A DNA stretch of 6,565 nt from Phycisphaerales bacterium UBA1910 (GTDB lineage: Bacteria > Planctomycetota > Phycisphaerae > Phycisphaerales > UBA1924), in assembly GCA_002337545.1 (NCBI GenBank), contig DDGE01000012.1, positions 526 through 7,090 on the forward strand, read 5' to 3'. The notes beneath the pieces are model-generated. The model had not been told where the DNA came from and did no database searches. It saw only the letters and a program-made list of their open reading frames with translations. This document shows, in pieces, positions 1 through 6,202 of the stretch. The first letter of the stretch is position 1; the number at the start of each line of letters is the position of its first letter. The position numbers and the translations under genes were made by a program.

Positions 1-1191
1 CAAGAGCATCTTGATCCCAACCCGTTCGAGCTGGAGGAACTTGTTGTTCATCAAGGGCCAGATCACCGAGCGCATCTTGTCCGGGTCGCCGTTGATCAGC
101 GTCGGCTCGTCCACGCGATCGATGATAATCATCATCCCCGTGTACCCGAAGTGCTCAAGGAACCGGCGCATCCGTGCGAGCATGGCGTATCGCTGCTCGT
201 CCGAATCGTCGAGAGGCAGCACGCCAGAGCTGAGAACCCCGCGGGGCATCCGTCGCAGCGATCCGAGAAAGCCATTCGATGGGCGGTTCACCATGCGCAG
301 CTGTTTGCTCAGCTTGCCCGCGACCCGATTCACAACGAGCCGATCGAGGAAGAACGCCTTGATCATCAGCATGCCCCATGCGAGCAGCAGCACGCCGGAG
401 AATATGTCTGTCCCCATCACCATCCATTCCTGCGGAAGCTCGAAGAACAGGCGTGCCGCCAGGAACAACGCGATCGAAGGCACCCAACCCACCCAGAGCA
501 GCAGCACGAGCAGCGGATTCACCCCACCGTGAGGCAGCTTCAGCATCTGTCGGAGCTGCGCGGTGCGCTGCCCGTTCGTGTCGGCGCTGTCATAGACGGC
601 CTGAAGCAGGAGCAGGTCCTTCCGCACGGTCTGAGGAAGCTTCCTTGCTCGCTTGCCGGGCTGCTCACCCAAGTCCGCCCGCGGCGCGTCGGTCCCGCCG
701 GGCATCAGCGCCCCCATGATTCTTGCCGTACCGATGCCAAGAATCGCGTCCATGTGATCGACCAGGCGCATCGAAGCGAAGGGGTTCCCGTCCTTCTTTG
801 ATCCGAGCGTCGAGTTAAACCGATCGAGCGCCGCGTTCAGGTCGTCATAGGGAATCAGGAAGACCTGGCTCTCCGGGTGTTCCCGATTATGCTTGTCGAT
901 CTTGGATGCGAGCTGGAGCCGGATCGCGGTTTTTCCAGATCCCTTTTCGCCGAACACGATCGAGGTCGACGGGTGCGCGATATCGCCCAGGATCTTCTCA
1001 AAGTCCGGGTGGGTGCTCTGCGAACGGGGAAGCGCGAGCGCAGACATCCCCGGCGTATCTTCCTCGACACGCTCAGAATGGATCTTGGGGGTGATCCCCA
1101 TCCGCGCAAAGATCGCGTCGTGTCTCGCCTCTTCATCTCGGAAGGGGTTCTCAACGATCGACCAATGTTCAAAGAACTGCGAAAGGTTCAT
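1..1191 (-). CDS. Membrane-inserted P-loop NTPase, KAP-like layout (3' end beyond left edge)
   Basis: The frame stays open from an ATG at 1191 to the window edge, giving 397 codons; the C-terminus is missing. The start is supported by GGAG five bases upstream and by the protein beginning MNLSQFFEHWSIVENPF. A Walker A, GEKGSGKT, lies at residues 81-88 after a hydrophobic strand (STSIVF). A Walker B-like strand follows at about 353-362, MMIIIDRVDE, with acidic D358, D361 and E362. Between them is a basic linker at about 180-192 and two transmembrane helices, about 226-249 and 259-282, separated by a short loop. Insertion of a helical hairpin between Walker A and B is known in KAP-type NTPases (PifA/Kidins220), so the catalytic parts should sit on the cytoplasmic side of the inner membrane. 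The ENPF near the N-terminus also recalls ExeA-like AAA proteins. Nucleotide binding is well supported; family membership and cellular role are not. The gene is divergent from ggt and has no recognisable partner in view. Confidence 0.85.
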   Translation of the reverse strand, partial: MNLSQFFEHWSIVENPFRDEEARHDAIFARMGITPKIHSERVEEDTPGMSALALPRSQSTHPDFEKILGDIAHPSTSIVFGEKGSGKTAIRLQLASKIDKHNREHPESQVFLIPYDDLNAALDRFNSTLGSKKDGNPFASMRLVDHMDAILGIGTARIMGALMPGGTDAPRADLGEQPGKRARKLPQTVRKDLLLLQAVYDSADTNGQRTAQLRQMLKLPHGGVNPLLVLLLWVGWVPSIALFLAARLFFELPQEWMVMGTDIFSGVLLLAWGMLMIKAFFLDRLVVNRVAGKLSKQLRMVNRPSNGFLGSLRRMPRGVLSSGVLPLDDSDEQRYAMLARMRRFLEHFGYTGMMIIIDRVDEPTLINGDPDKMRSVIWPLMNNKFLQLERVGIKMLL

Positions 1192-1232
1192 CAGTGCTCC
1201 GCGGGTGTGTGGACGCGATCCGTGCGTACATC

Positions 1233-1238
1233 ATTATA
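1233..1238 (-). promoter_or_regulatory. Perfect -10 hexamer for the NTPase gene
   Basis: Read on the minus strand this is TATAAT, an exact match to the sigma-70 -10 consensus, about 42 bases upstream of the NTPase start codon. No convincing -35 is found 16-18 bases further upstream, where the sequence is GC-rich. The same bases read on the plus strand give TATAGT at 1235-1240, with a weak TGGACG at 1210-1215 (spacer 19), so the element could also fire toward ggt. This is a consensus match only. Confidence 0.45.
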
Positions 1239-1284
1239 GTGAATCGAACCCTGCTCCGCGCTCTTTCATCTGTGCGAGTTCGGG

Positions 1285-1290
1285 TAGACT
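1285..1290 (+). promoter_or_regulatory. -10-like TAGACT just before ggt, possible leaderless start
   Basis: TAGACT fits the TAnnnT pattern and ends six bases before the ATG at 1297, so a transcript would begin at or next to the start codon. No Shine-Dalgarno-like sequence lies in the bases just before the ATG, which agrees with leaderless translation. The -35 region (around 1263-1268, CTTTCA) is weak. The alternative is transcription from the TATAGT at 1235-1240 with an SD-free leader. Confidence 0.35.
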
Positions 1291-1296
1291 CAATCC

Positions 1297-3021
1297 ATGC
1301 TCAAAGCACTCCTGATCACCGCGCTGCTCATCACCCCGATCACCGGATGCGTGCCCACCCAGAAACGCCTATCCGACCCTGTCGTGCACGATAACGGCGT
1401 CTACGCACGGGGCGTCGTTGCCGCGGACCACGCCATCGCGTCTGAAGCTGGCGCACAGATGCTCGCCATGGGCGGGAACGCGGTCGATGCCGCCGTCGCC
1501 GCAAGTTTTACCCTTTCTGTCGTACGCCCCTATTCCTGCGGGATCGGGGGCGGCGGCTTCATGCTCGTCCATCTCCCCGACGATCCGACTCATGGGCGGG
1601 TGCACACCGCCATCAACTATCGTGAGCAGGCATATGTCGATCCCGCATACTACGAACGCACAAACAAGTCGAGCACGACGGGCGGCGCAGCCGTCGCGAT
1701 CCCGGGGACCGTCGCCGGGCTGCTCTACGCGCTCGAGCACCACGGCACGCTCGATCGTGCAACCGTACTCGCGCCCGCCATCGCCGCGGCCCGCGACGGC
1801 TTTACCGTGGACGAGCACTACATGATCATGGCAGAACCCCTGATCGATCGGTTCAGTGATGACCCCGCTTCGAGAGAATCGTACCCGCTCGTTTGGAATC
1901 ACTTCCTCCGGAAGGGACATGTGCAGGAAGGCAACCGCATCATCAACCCGATGCAGGCGCGGGCACTCGAACGCATCGCCAGACTGGGACCTTCGGGTTT
2001 CTACGAGGGCCCCGTCGCCGATGCGATCATCGACGCCATCGAGCAAAGCGATGGCGAAATGACACTGACACAACTCAAAGGGTATGAGCTGGAGGAACGC
2101 GAACCGCTGATGCGCGAAGTGAACGCCCACGCCTTCATCGCGATGCCGCCGCCCAGCTCCGGCGGCGTGACCATGCTCCAGACCCTGATGATCCTCGAAG
2201 CACTCAGCTATCCCTTCGAAGATCCCGCCATGAGCATCGAGAAGGCACACCTGCTCGCGGAAGCTTCGAAACACGCATTCGCAGATCGGGCACGGTATCT
2301 CGCGGACCCGAACTTCGTCGAAGTCCCCGTCGATGATCTGCTCGACCTCTCCATCATCCACGAACGCGCACAGCTTGTCACGGATGAAGTCCATCCGCCC
2401 ACATACTACGGCACACCGAATCTGATCCCGCAGGACGGGGGGACAAGCCATGTCTCGGTCGTCGATCCCTTCGGCGGTGCCGTCGCGTTAACGGAGACAA
2501 TCAACCTGAGCTTCGGATCACTCGTCGGCGTTGAAGAGTTCGGTTTCGTCCTCAACAACGAGATGGATGATTTCACAACCCGTCGCGGTGAGCCAAATGC
2601 CTTCGGGCTCCTGCAGTCTGACCGCAATCTCCCCGAACCGGGCAAACGCCCGCTCTCCAGCATGTCCCCCACCATCGTGCTCGATGACGAGGGGCAGGTC
2701 CTCGCCGTTGCCGGCGCCTCGGGCGGGCCTCGCATCATCTCCGGAACGATGCAGGCGCTGCTCAACGCGCTGGGCGGCATGGACGCGTACCCGGCCGTCG
2801 CATCGCCACGCCTCCACCACCAATGGATGCCCGACATCCTCTTCGCAGAGCCCGGGCTCATGCCCATGCTCTCACGCCGTGCGGCTCAGGGGGATTGGAA
2901 CGAGATCCGCATGCGGCGCGATATCGGGAATGTCCAGCTCATCAAGCGTGATCCCGATGGACGCGGGTGGCAATCCGCCAGCGATCCTCGCAAGGGCGGG
3001 ATTCCTGCCGGGGTCGATTGA
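1297..3021 (+). CDS. ggt: Gamma-glutamyltranspeptidase / glutathione hydrolase, lipoprotein form
   Basis: This 574-residue protein matches the full length of the family. GGT cleaves the gamma-glutamyl bond of glutathione and related peptides, passing the glutamyl group to water or to an acceptor peptide. The proenzyme should cut itself before Thr383 in GGTSH, freeing the small subunit's nucleophile. Other expected residues are visible: R109 in INYRE (substrate carboxylate), N403 in TETIN, D424/D425 in NNEMDDF, S454/S455 in RPLSSMSP and G476/G477 in GASGGPR. The glycine-rich GIGGGGFM at about 82-89 and the C-terminal SASDPRKGG are also typical. A lid-loop-like segment, EPNAFGLL, is retained. 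The N-terminus is a lipoprotein signal with lipobox ITGC and acylated Cys18; the +2 residue is Val, which under the enterobacterial Lol rule would allow outer-membrane sorting. The start is fixed by that signal. The gene is divergent from the NTPase and convergent with the first porin. Enzyme identity is secure; lipidation is inferred from sequence. Confidence 0.97.
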   Translation: MLKALLITALLITPITGCVPTQKRLSDPVVHDNGVYARGVVAADHAIASEAGAQMLAMGGNAVDAAVAASFTLSVVRPYSCGIGGGGFMLVHLPDDPTHGRVHTAINYREQAYVDPAYYERTNKSSTTGGAAVAIPGTVAGLLYALEHHGTLDRATVLAPAIAAARDGFTVDEHYMIMAEPLIDRFSDDPASRESYPLVWNHFLRKGHVQEGNRIINPMQARALERIARLGPSGFYEGPVADAIIDAIEQSDGEMTLTQLKGYELEEREPLMREVNAHAFIAMPPPSSGGVTMLQTLMILEALSYPFEDPAMSIEKAHLLAEASKHAFADRARYLADPNFVEVPVDDLLDLSIIHERAQLVTDEVHPPTYYGTPNLIPQDGGTSHVSVVDPFGGAVALTETINLSFGSLVGVEEFGFVLNNEMDDFTTRRGEPNAFGLLQSDRNLPEPGKRPLSSMSPTIVLDDEGQVLAVAGASGGPRIISGTMQALLNALGGMDAYPAVASPRLHHQWMPDILFAEPGLMPMLSRRAAQGDWNEIRMRRDIGNVQLIKRDPDGRGWQSASDPRKGGIPAGVD

Positions 3022-3040
3022 ACTGCACTCATCCTGAATG

Positions 3041-3069
3041 AAAACGACGGCGATGGTTTCCCATCGCCG
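3041..3069 (-). terminator. Hairpin terminator between ggt and the first porin
   Basis: A perfect 9-bp stem (CGGCGATGG at 3048-3056 with CCATCGCCG at 3061-3069) closes a TTTC loop. On the minus strand it is followed by TCGTTTTC, so it best fits termination of the porin transcript coming from the right. It lies 26 bases past the ggt stop codon but has no T-run on the plus strand, so it may only weakly end or protect the ggt message. Confidence 0.7.
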
Positions 3070-3093
3070 CCGGCAGAAGTCATCCGGAGTGAA

Positions 3094-3133
3094 GATTCTG
3101 CGATTGGAGTCTGTGACTCAGCAGAGCAGAATC
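3094..3133 (-). other. Nested hairpin overlapping the first porin's stop codon
   Basis: An 8-bp outer stem (GATTCTGC at 3094-3101 with GCAGAATC at 3126-3133) encloses an inner 5-bp stem (GAGTC at 3107-3111 with GACTC at 3115-3119). The outer arm reaches into the TGA stop of the porin at 3132-3134. No T-run follows, so it is not a standard terminator by itself. It could be a 3' stabilising structure upstream of the terminator at 3041-3069. Confidence 0.4.
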
Positions 3134-4316
3134 AGAAGAGGAACTGCATCTGTGCGGTAAGACCGAACTGACCGTCCTCAGTGCTCGAGAGCAGGTTGTG
3201 CCCGCCGGAGTTCGAGGTGGAGACGATTGTGTTGCTGGTTTCGTCGAGGTAGTAGTCGAGCTGGAGGGTGAACTTCGCGGCGTGGCTTTCGGCAACGAAG
3301 TAGTGGTTCCAACCAAACGCGAGGGCGTTGAAGTCCTCGTCGTTCATGCGGTTGCTGTCGGGGAAGATCCCGTCCCAACGCCCGAAGAGCTCGTCCTGTT
3401 CGGTGACGAAGACACCCGCCTGAGCGACGACGCCGATGTCGTCGTTGTCGGTGGTGCCGGTGTCAACATTCTGCCAGATACCAGCAGCGTAGAAGTTCCA
3501 GCCGTCACCAACGAACGAGTAGTCGATGGTCGCGGTGGTCATGTCGGTTTCCATCGAAGCTGCCGGGTTGGTTTCACCCATGGTCTGGAAAGCGATACCA
3601 GCACCGAGCATGGAGCCGGTGTTGCTGCCGCGCCACGAGGTGAACTGCTTGAACTGGTCCCACTCGGCGTCACCGAAGAGGAACTCGAAACGGGCGTTCA
3701 GGGCGTAGTCCGCCTCGCTCGAGGAGTTAAATGCGGTGTTCGCGGAACCGAAACCATCGGTGAAGCCGATCGCACCACGCCAAGCATCGCCACCGAAGTG
3801 TGCTTCGATACCCTGCGAGAAGTTCTGGTTGAAGGTCTCGTTGACAGCGGAACGCTCGACGAGAAGCTGGCGCGAGGACGAAACGGTCTCTTCGCGGATG
3901 ATCTGCTGCTTGAACTGACCGATCTTGAGCTTCAGGTCTTCGTTGACCTGCCAGGTCCCGTATGCGTCTTCGAGCGCTGCAGCGCCGGAGCTGCGTGAGA
4001 ACGCGAACTTGACCTTCGCGGAGATGTTGTCGGTCACATCGCCGGAGACTTCGACCTTGGTGCGACGGAGCGAGAACCCGAGGGTCGTGTCGTTGTCGCC
4101 AAGGCCCGCGTCGTCACGGTTGTTGTACTGGTAGCGTGCCTGGACCTGTGCCTTCACCTTCACATTGGACAGGTTGTTCTGTGCGAGCAGTGCGTCGTAC
4201 TGCGATGCGTCGTTGTGAAGATCGTGCGAGCGTGCAAGCGAGAGATCCGAACCGGCCTGTGCGAGGCCTGCCGTTGCGACGACCGCGGCCGCCATTGCTG
4301 TGAGCTTGGTGTTCAT
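3132..4316 (-). CDS. OprP/OprO-type outer-membrane porin, first of three paralogues
   Basis: The 394-residue product starts MNTKLTAMAAAVVATAGLAQA, a Sec signal peptide with probable cleavage after AQA (residue 21). The open frame extends 31 codons further upstream, but that part lacks signal features and would bury this signal, so the start at 4316 is preferred. A polar segment at 22-50 precedes the barrel. Alternating beta strands follow, with Porin_O_P-like landmarks: TKVEVSGDVTDNISAKVKF at about 86-104, LEDAYGTW at 115-122, and LKIGQFKQQIIREE near 130-143 followed by LLVERSAVNETF. The last strand ends QMQFLF, with the terminal Phe used by the BAM assembly machinery. The N-terminal barrel half carries basic residues (R84, R85, K87, K101, K103, K129, K131, K136, R141, R149), which may favour anions. 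Substrate is unknown. It has its own SD, a candidate promoter and terminators on both sides, which suggests a monocistronic gene. Confidence 0.92.
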   Translation of the reverse strand: MNTKLTAMAAAVVATAGLAQAGSDLSLARSHDLHNDASQYDALLAQNNLSNVKVKAQVQARYQYNNRDDAGLGDNDTTLGFSLRRTKVEVSGDVTDNISAKVKFAFSRSSGAAALEDAYGTWQVNEDLKLKIGQFKQQIIREETVSSSRQLLVERSAVNETFNQNFSQGIEAHFGGDAWRGAIGFTDGFGSANTAFNSSSEADYALNARFEFLFGDAEWDQFKQFTSWRGSNTGSMLGAGIAFQTMGETNPAASMETDMTTATIDYSFVGDGWNFYAAGIWQNVDTGTTDNDDIGVVAQAGVFVTEQDELFGRWDGIFPDSNRMNDEDFNALAFGWNHYFVAESHAAKFTLQLDYYLDETSNTIVSTSNSGGHNLLSSTEDGQFGLTAQMQFLF

Positions 4317-4325
4317 TCTTTCAGT

Positions 4326-4331
4326 TCCCTT
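4326..4331 (-). promoter_or_regulatory. Ribosome binding site of the first porin
   Basis: On the minus strand AAGGGA lies nine bases before the ATG at 4316. Together with the signal peptide that begins there, it favours this start over the ATG at 4409. Confidence 0.55.
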
Positions 4332-4383
4332 GATCAAGGTGTTGCTGCCCGGGGCACAACTCGTACACCGGTACATATGGTGC

Positions 4384-4411
4384 ATACTAGCCTTTTTGGT
4401 TGAGCCCACAA
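4384..4411 (-). promoter_or_regulatory. Candidate promoter of the first porin
   Basis: On the minus strand TTGTGG (4411-4406) and TAGTAT (4389-4384) are separated by 16 bases containing an A-run. Transcription would start near 4377 and give a leader of about 60 bases. The -35 matches only its first three consensus bases, so support is moderate at best. The rest of the 271-bp gap (4317-4587) holds the ribosome binding site and the terminator at 4493-4529, and no gene. Confidence 0.35.
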
Positions 4412-4492
4412 CCCGCCAGAAGTTTGTTCACCCATACTTAACAGAACGAGCTTGAAACCCTTGCTGGACGCCTGTACGCCGGTTTTCGACCC

Positions 4493-4529
4493 AAAAATGA
4501 ACACCCGCCAACCAGATGGTTGGCGGGTG
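4493..4529 (-). terminator. Strong rho-independent terminator of the second porin
   Basis: A perfect 12-bp GC-rich stem (CACCCGCCAACC at 4502-4513 with GGTTGGCGGGTG at 4518-4529) closes a 4-base loop. On the minus strand it is followed by TTCATTTTTGG, a usable T-run. It lies 58 bases after the stop codon of the porin at 4588-5853 and should separate that transcript from the downstream porin. Confidence 0.88.
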
Positions 4530-4587
4530 CGGTTCACAACTGTGTTGTGTCTCTCAGATGATCCCGAGCGGGATCAGATCCGATCGA

Positions 4588-5853
4588 TCAGAAGAGGAAC
4601 TGCATGACTGCAGAAACCATGAACTGACCGTCTTCACCCGAGACGTCGGTGAGGAACCCGGAGGAACCGTTGCCGCCGCCGATTGGGTTCACACCGGTGT
4701 CGCCAGCGGTGTTGGTGATGTCCGCGGTCTCGTCGAGCGAGACGCCGACTTCGAAAGTCAGCTTGGCTGCGTGGCTTTCGGGAACGAAGTAGTAGTTCGC
4801 ACCGAGAGCGATGAAGTTGAAGCTGTCTTCACCCGAGGTCTGGCCAGCACCAGCGTCGTCGTCGAGCAGGAGGGTATCCCAGCGTGCGAAGCCTTCCCAC
4901 TGATCGGAGAAGAACATCGAGCCGCCGAGCTCGAAGCCGTAGTTGGTGTGATCGGTGCCGGTATCGGGATCGAAATCGGTGCCGTAGAACGCTGCCCAGA
5001 CGGACCAGCCGTCGCCTTCGTATGCACCGTCGAGGGTGTACCAAAGGACATCAGCTTCAGCGGTGGTGGTTGCGGGGTTGGTGTCGCCGTAGGTCGCGTA
5101 AAGCAGACCTGCACCGAGACGCCAGCCAGCGTCCGAGCCACGCCAGGAGCTCTGATCAGCGAAACGATCCTTGTTGGAATCGCTGTAGAAGTCGAAACGC
5201 GCGTTGAACGCGTAGTCAGCTTCTGCGGAGCTGTTGAATGCGGTGTTCCAGGTGCCAGGGCCGTCGTTGAAGCCGGCGCTGAAGTCCCAGGTGTCGCCAC
5301 CCCAGGTTGCCTGAATACCCTGTGTCCACGACGGGGTGCCGAGGAACTCGTGGGTGACCGAGCGGTATGCGTTCACGGTGTGGAAGGTCGAGGTCGATGC
5401 TTCCGAGGAGAACGCGGGGATGAACTGACCGATGCGGAGGTCGAAGCTGTCGTTGACATTCCAGTCAGCGTACGCGTCTTCGAGGTTCACATTGGTTGCG
5501 CCTGAAACGCCATCATCAGGACCGAAGTCGAAGCTGATGCGGCCACGCATGTTGTCGGTGATGTCGCCTTCAACCGCGACTTCGACTTCCTGGAACTGGA
5601 AACCGAGGGTGGTGTCGCTGTCGCCGAGGGTGCTCGAAGCGTCATCGTTACGGCTGTTGTAGCTGTAACCGAACTGAACGCCGACAGAAACTTCGACATT
5701 CCCGAGGTTGCCCTGGTTCAGGACCGAGCGGGCACCCGCGTCAGCCTTGAGTTCCGAGGCGTAGGAGCGATCGAGCTCGAGCGAGCCCGCGCTGGCAACG
5801 GTGGTGGCCGCGGCGATGAGTGCGGCAGCAGTGATTTGAGCGCTGTTGTTCAT
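4588..5853 (-). CDS. OprP/OprO-type outer-membrane porin, second paralogue, acidic
   Basis: The 421-residue product begins MNNSAQITAAALIAAATTVASA, a Sec signal peptide cleaved probably after ASA (residue 22). The open frame runs 70 codons further upstream, but that stretch is hydrophilic and crosses the leader region, so 5853 is the likely start, with GGAG nine bases ahead. After a polar segment (SLELDRSYASELKADAG) the barrel shares landmarks with the neighbour: STLGDSDTTLGF at about 74-85, VEGDITDN at 94-101, NLEDAYADW at 123-131, LRIGQF at 139-144, NTAFNSSAEADYAFNARFDF at 203-222, SSWRGSDAG at 235-243 and YYFVPESHAAKLT at 354-366. It ends VMQFLF. Where the first porin has RR and IIREE, this one has EVEVAVEGD and PAFSSEASTSTF, so its predicted pore is acidic and may prefer cations or neutral solutes. 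A Gly/Asn-rich stretch near 388-400 is a probable loop. Substrate is unknown. Confidence 0.92.
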   Translation of the reverse strand: MNNSAQITAAALIAAATTVASAGSLELDRSYASELKADAGARSVLNQGNLGNVEVSVGVQFGYSYNSRNDDASSTLGDSDTTLGFQFQEVEVAVEGDITDNMRGRISFDFGPDDGVSGATNVNLEDAYADWNVNDSFDLRIGQFIPAFSSEASTSTFHTVNAYRSVTHEFLGTPSWTQGIQATWGGDTWDFSAGFNDGPGTWNTAFNSSAEADYAFNARFDFYSDSNKDRFADQSSWRGSDAGWRLGAGLLYATYGDTNPATTTAEADVLWYTLDGAYEGDGWSVWAAFYGTDFDPDTGTDHTNYGFELGGSMFFSDQWEGFARWDTLLLDDDAGAGQTSGEDSFNFIALGANYYFVPESHAAKLTFEVGVSLDETADITNTAGDTGVNPIGGGNGSSGFLTDVSGEDGQFMVSAVMQFLF

Positions 5854-5862
5854 GGTGTCAAT

Positions 5863-5866
5863 CTCC
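5863..5866 (-). promoter_or_regulatory. Ribosome binding site of the second porin
   Basis: GGAG on the minus strand lies nine bases before the ATG at 5853 and supports that start over the in-frame ATG at 6063, which has no comparable SD placement and no signal peptide. Confidence 0.55.
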
Positions 5867-5970
5867 GGATGACTTCCAACTTTGATTGGCCGCGGCTCCT
5901 TGTCAATGCCTCGACCGTTCGTGACTTGTTTATCCCAAGCGGTCTCCAACACCCTTAGGAACGATTTCAA

Positions 5971-5991
5971 GAATCGGCGATTCGCCGAATC
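5971..5991. promoter_or_regulatory. Near-perfect palindrome upstream of the second porin, operator candidate
   Basis: Arms TCGGCGA (5974-5980) and TCGCCGA (5982-5988) flank one central base. After one mismatched pair, two more outer pairs (GA and TC) match. An odd-centred palindrome of this length with no usable loop fits a dimeric DNA-binding protein site better than an RNA hairpin. It lies about 120-140 bases before the start codon and directly downstream of a weak -10-like CACTAT or TATGCA (minus strand, 5993-6001) with TTGTAC upstream (6022-6017). The regulator is unknown. Confidence 0.4.
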
Positions 5992-6080
5992 GTGCATAGT
6001 GCATCGGCGTTTGTCAGTACAAACAACCATGTTTGCCCTTACTATTTTCCACATATCGGACATTTTTTGTCAGATATGCG

Positions 6081-6118
6081 CAAAAGAAGCGGCGAGAACC
6101 CTATCTGGGGTCCCCGCC
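6081..6118 (-). terminator. Rho-independent terminator of the third porin
   Basis: As minus-strand RNA, positions 6118-6091 fold into an 11-bp stem (GGCGGGGACCC with GGGTTCTCGCC, including two G-U pairs) around a 6-base loop. It is followed by GCTTCTTTTG, a short T-rich tail. It stands 84 bases beyond the stop codon of the porin at 6203 and separates it from the second porin. Confidence 0.7.
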
Positions 6119-6171
6119 ACTAGTCAAGTAAGTACAAACTTACGGTAGTCAAATTTGTTCAGATTGTGTCA

Positions 6172-6195
6172 AACCACCCCCTCAAGTGGGTGGTT
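6172..6195 (-). other. Hairpin directly after the third porin's stop codon
   Basis: An 8-bp perfect stem (AACCACCC at 6172-6179 with GGGTGGTT at 6188-6195) with an 8-base loop begins seven bases past the TGA. On the minus strand it is followed by TGACACAATC, which is not a T-run. It may be a 3' stability element or the first half of a double terminator with 6081-6118. Confidence 0.5.
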
Positions 6196-6202
6196 CTCCC
6201 TA

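Larger units (their letters stand above)
5854..6202. other. 349-bp gene-free spacer between second and third porins
   Basis: No credible coding sequence is seen here; base composition is more AT-rich than in the flanking genes. From right to left (minus-strand order) it holds a hairpin just after the third porin's stop, a small inverted repeat GTAAGT/ACTTAC at 6128-6143, the third porin's terminator, an inverted repeat GTTTGT/ACAAAC at 6009-6024, a direct repeat GTGCAT-A-GTGCAT at 5992-6004, a near-palindrome at 5971-5991 and the second porin's ribosome binding site. TAGTCAA occurs twice (6121-6127, 6146-6152) and AGTACAAAC twice (6016-6024, 6131-6139). The content is best read as terminator plus promoter/operator plus leader. 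Confidence 0.6.

Noticed and set aside
151..801. 216-codon open frame on the plus strand in the left region
   Set aside because: The minus frame here is open for all 397 codons with Walker motifs and transmembrane helices, so the plus frame is a shadow.
1369..2451. Long open frame of 360 codons on the minus strand, antisense to ggt
   Set aside because: It lies wholly inside ggt, which has complete catalytic motifs, and its protein shows no recognisable domain; GC-rich codon structure creates such shadows.
3076..3089. 14-base GAAGTCATCCGGAG, repeated in inverted orientation at 5863-5876 in the second porin's leader
   Set aside because: One chance match of this length is not very unlikely in a window this size, and the two contexts (an intergenic 3' region and a ribosome binding site) share no other features.
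3198..3998. 266-codon open frame on the plus strand opposite the first porin
   Set aside because: Antisense shadow with low-complexity composition; the porin frame has a signal peptide and family motifs.
4317..4409. 31-codon N-terminal extension of the first porin
   Set aside because: It would place the signal peptide internally, and it overlaps the likely promoter and leader.
4334..4537. Small minus-strand frame of 67 codons
   Set aside because: It reads through the 12-bp terminator hairpin and overlaps the first porin's promoter; there is no SD and no similarity I recognise.
4516..5505. 329-codon open frame on the plus strand opposite the second porin
   Set aside because: Val/Gly/Glu-rich antisense shadow of a clear porin; it also begins inside the terminator stem.
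5854..6063. 70-codon N-terminal extension of the second porin
   Set aside because: It would bury the signal peptide, and it covers the palindromes and the ribosome binding site.
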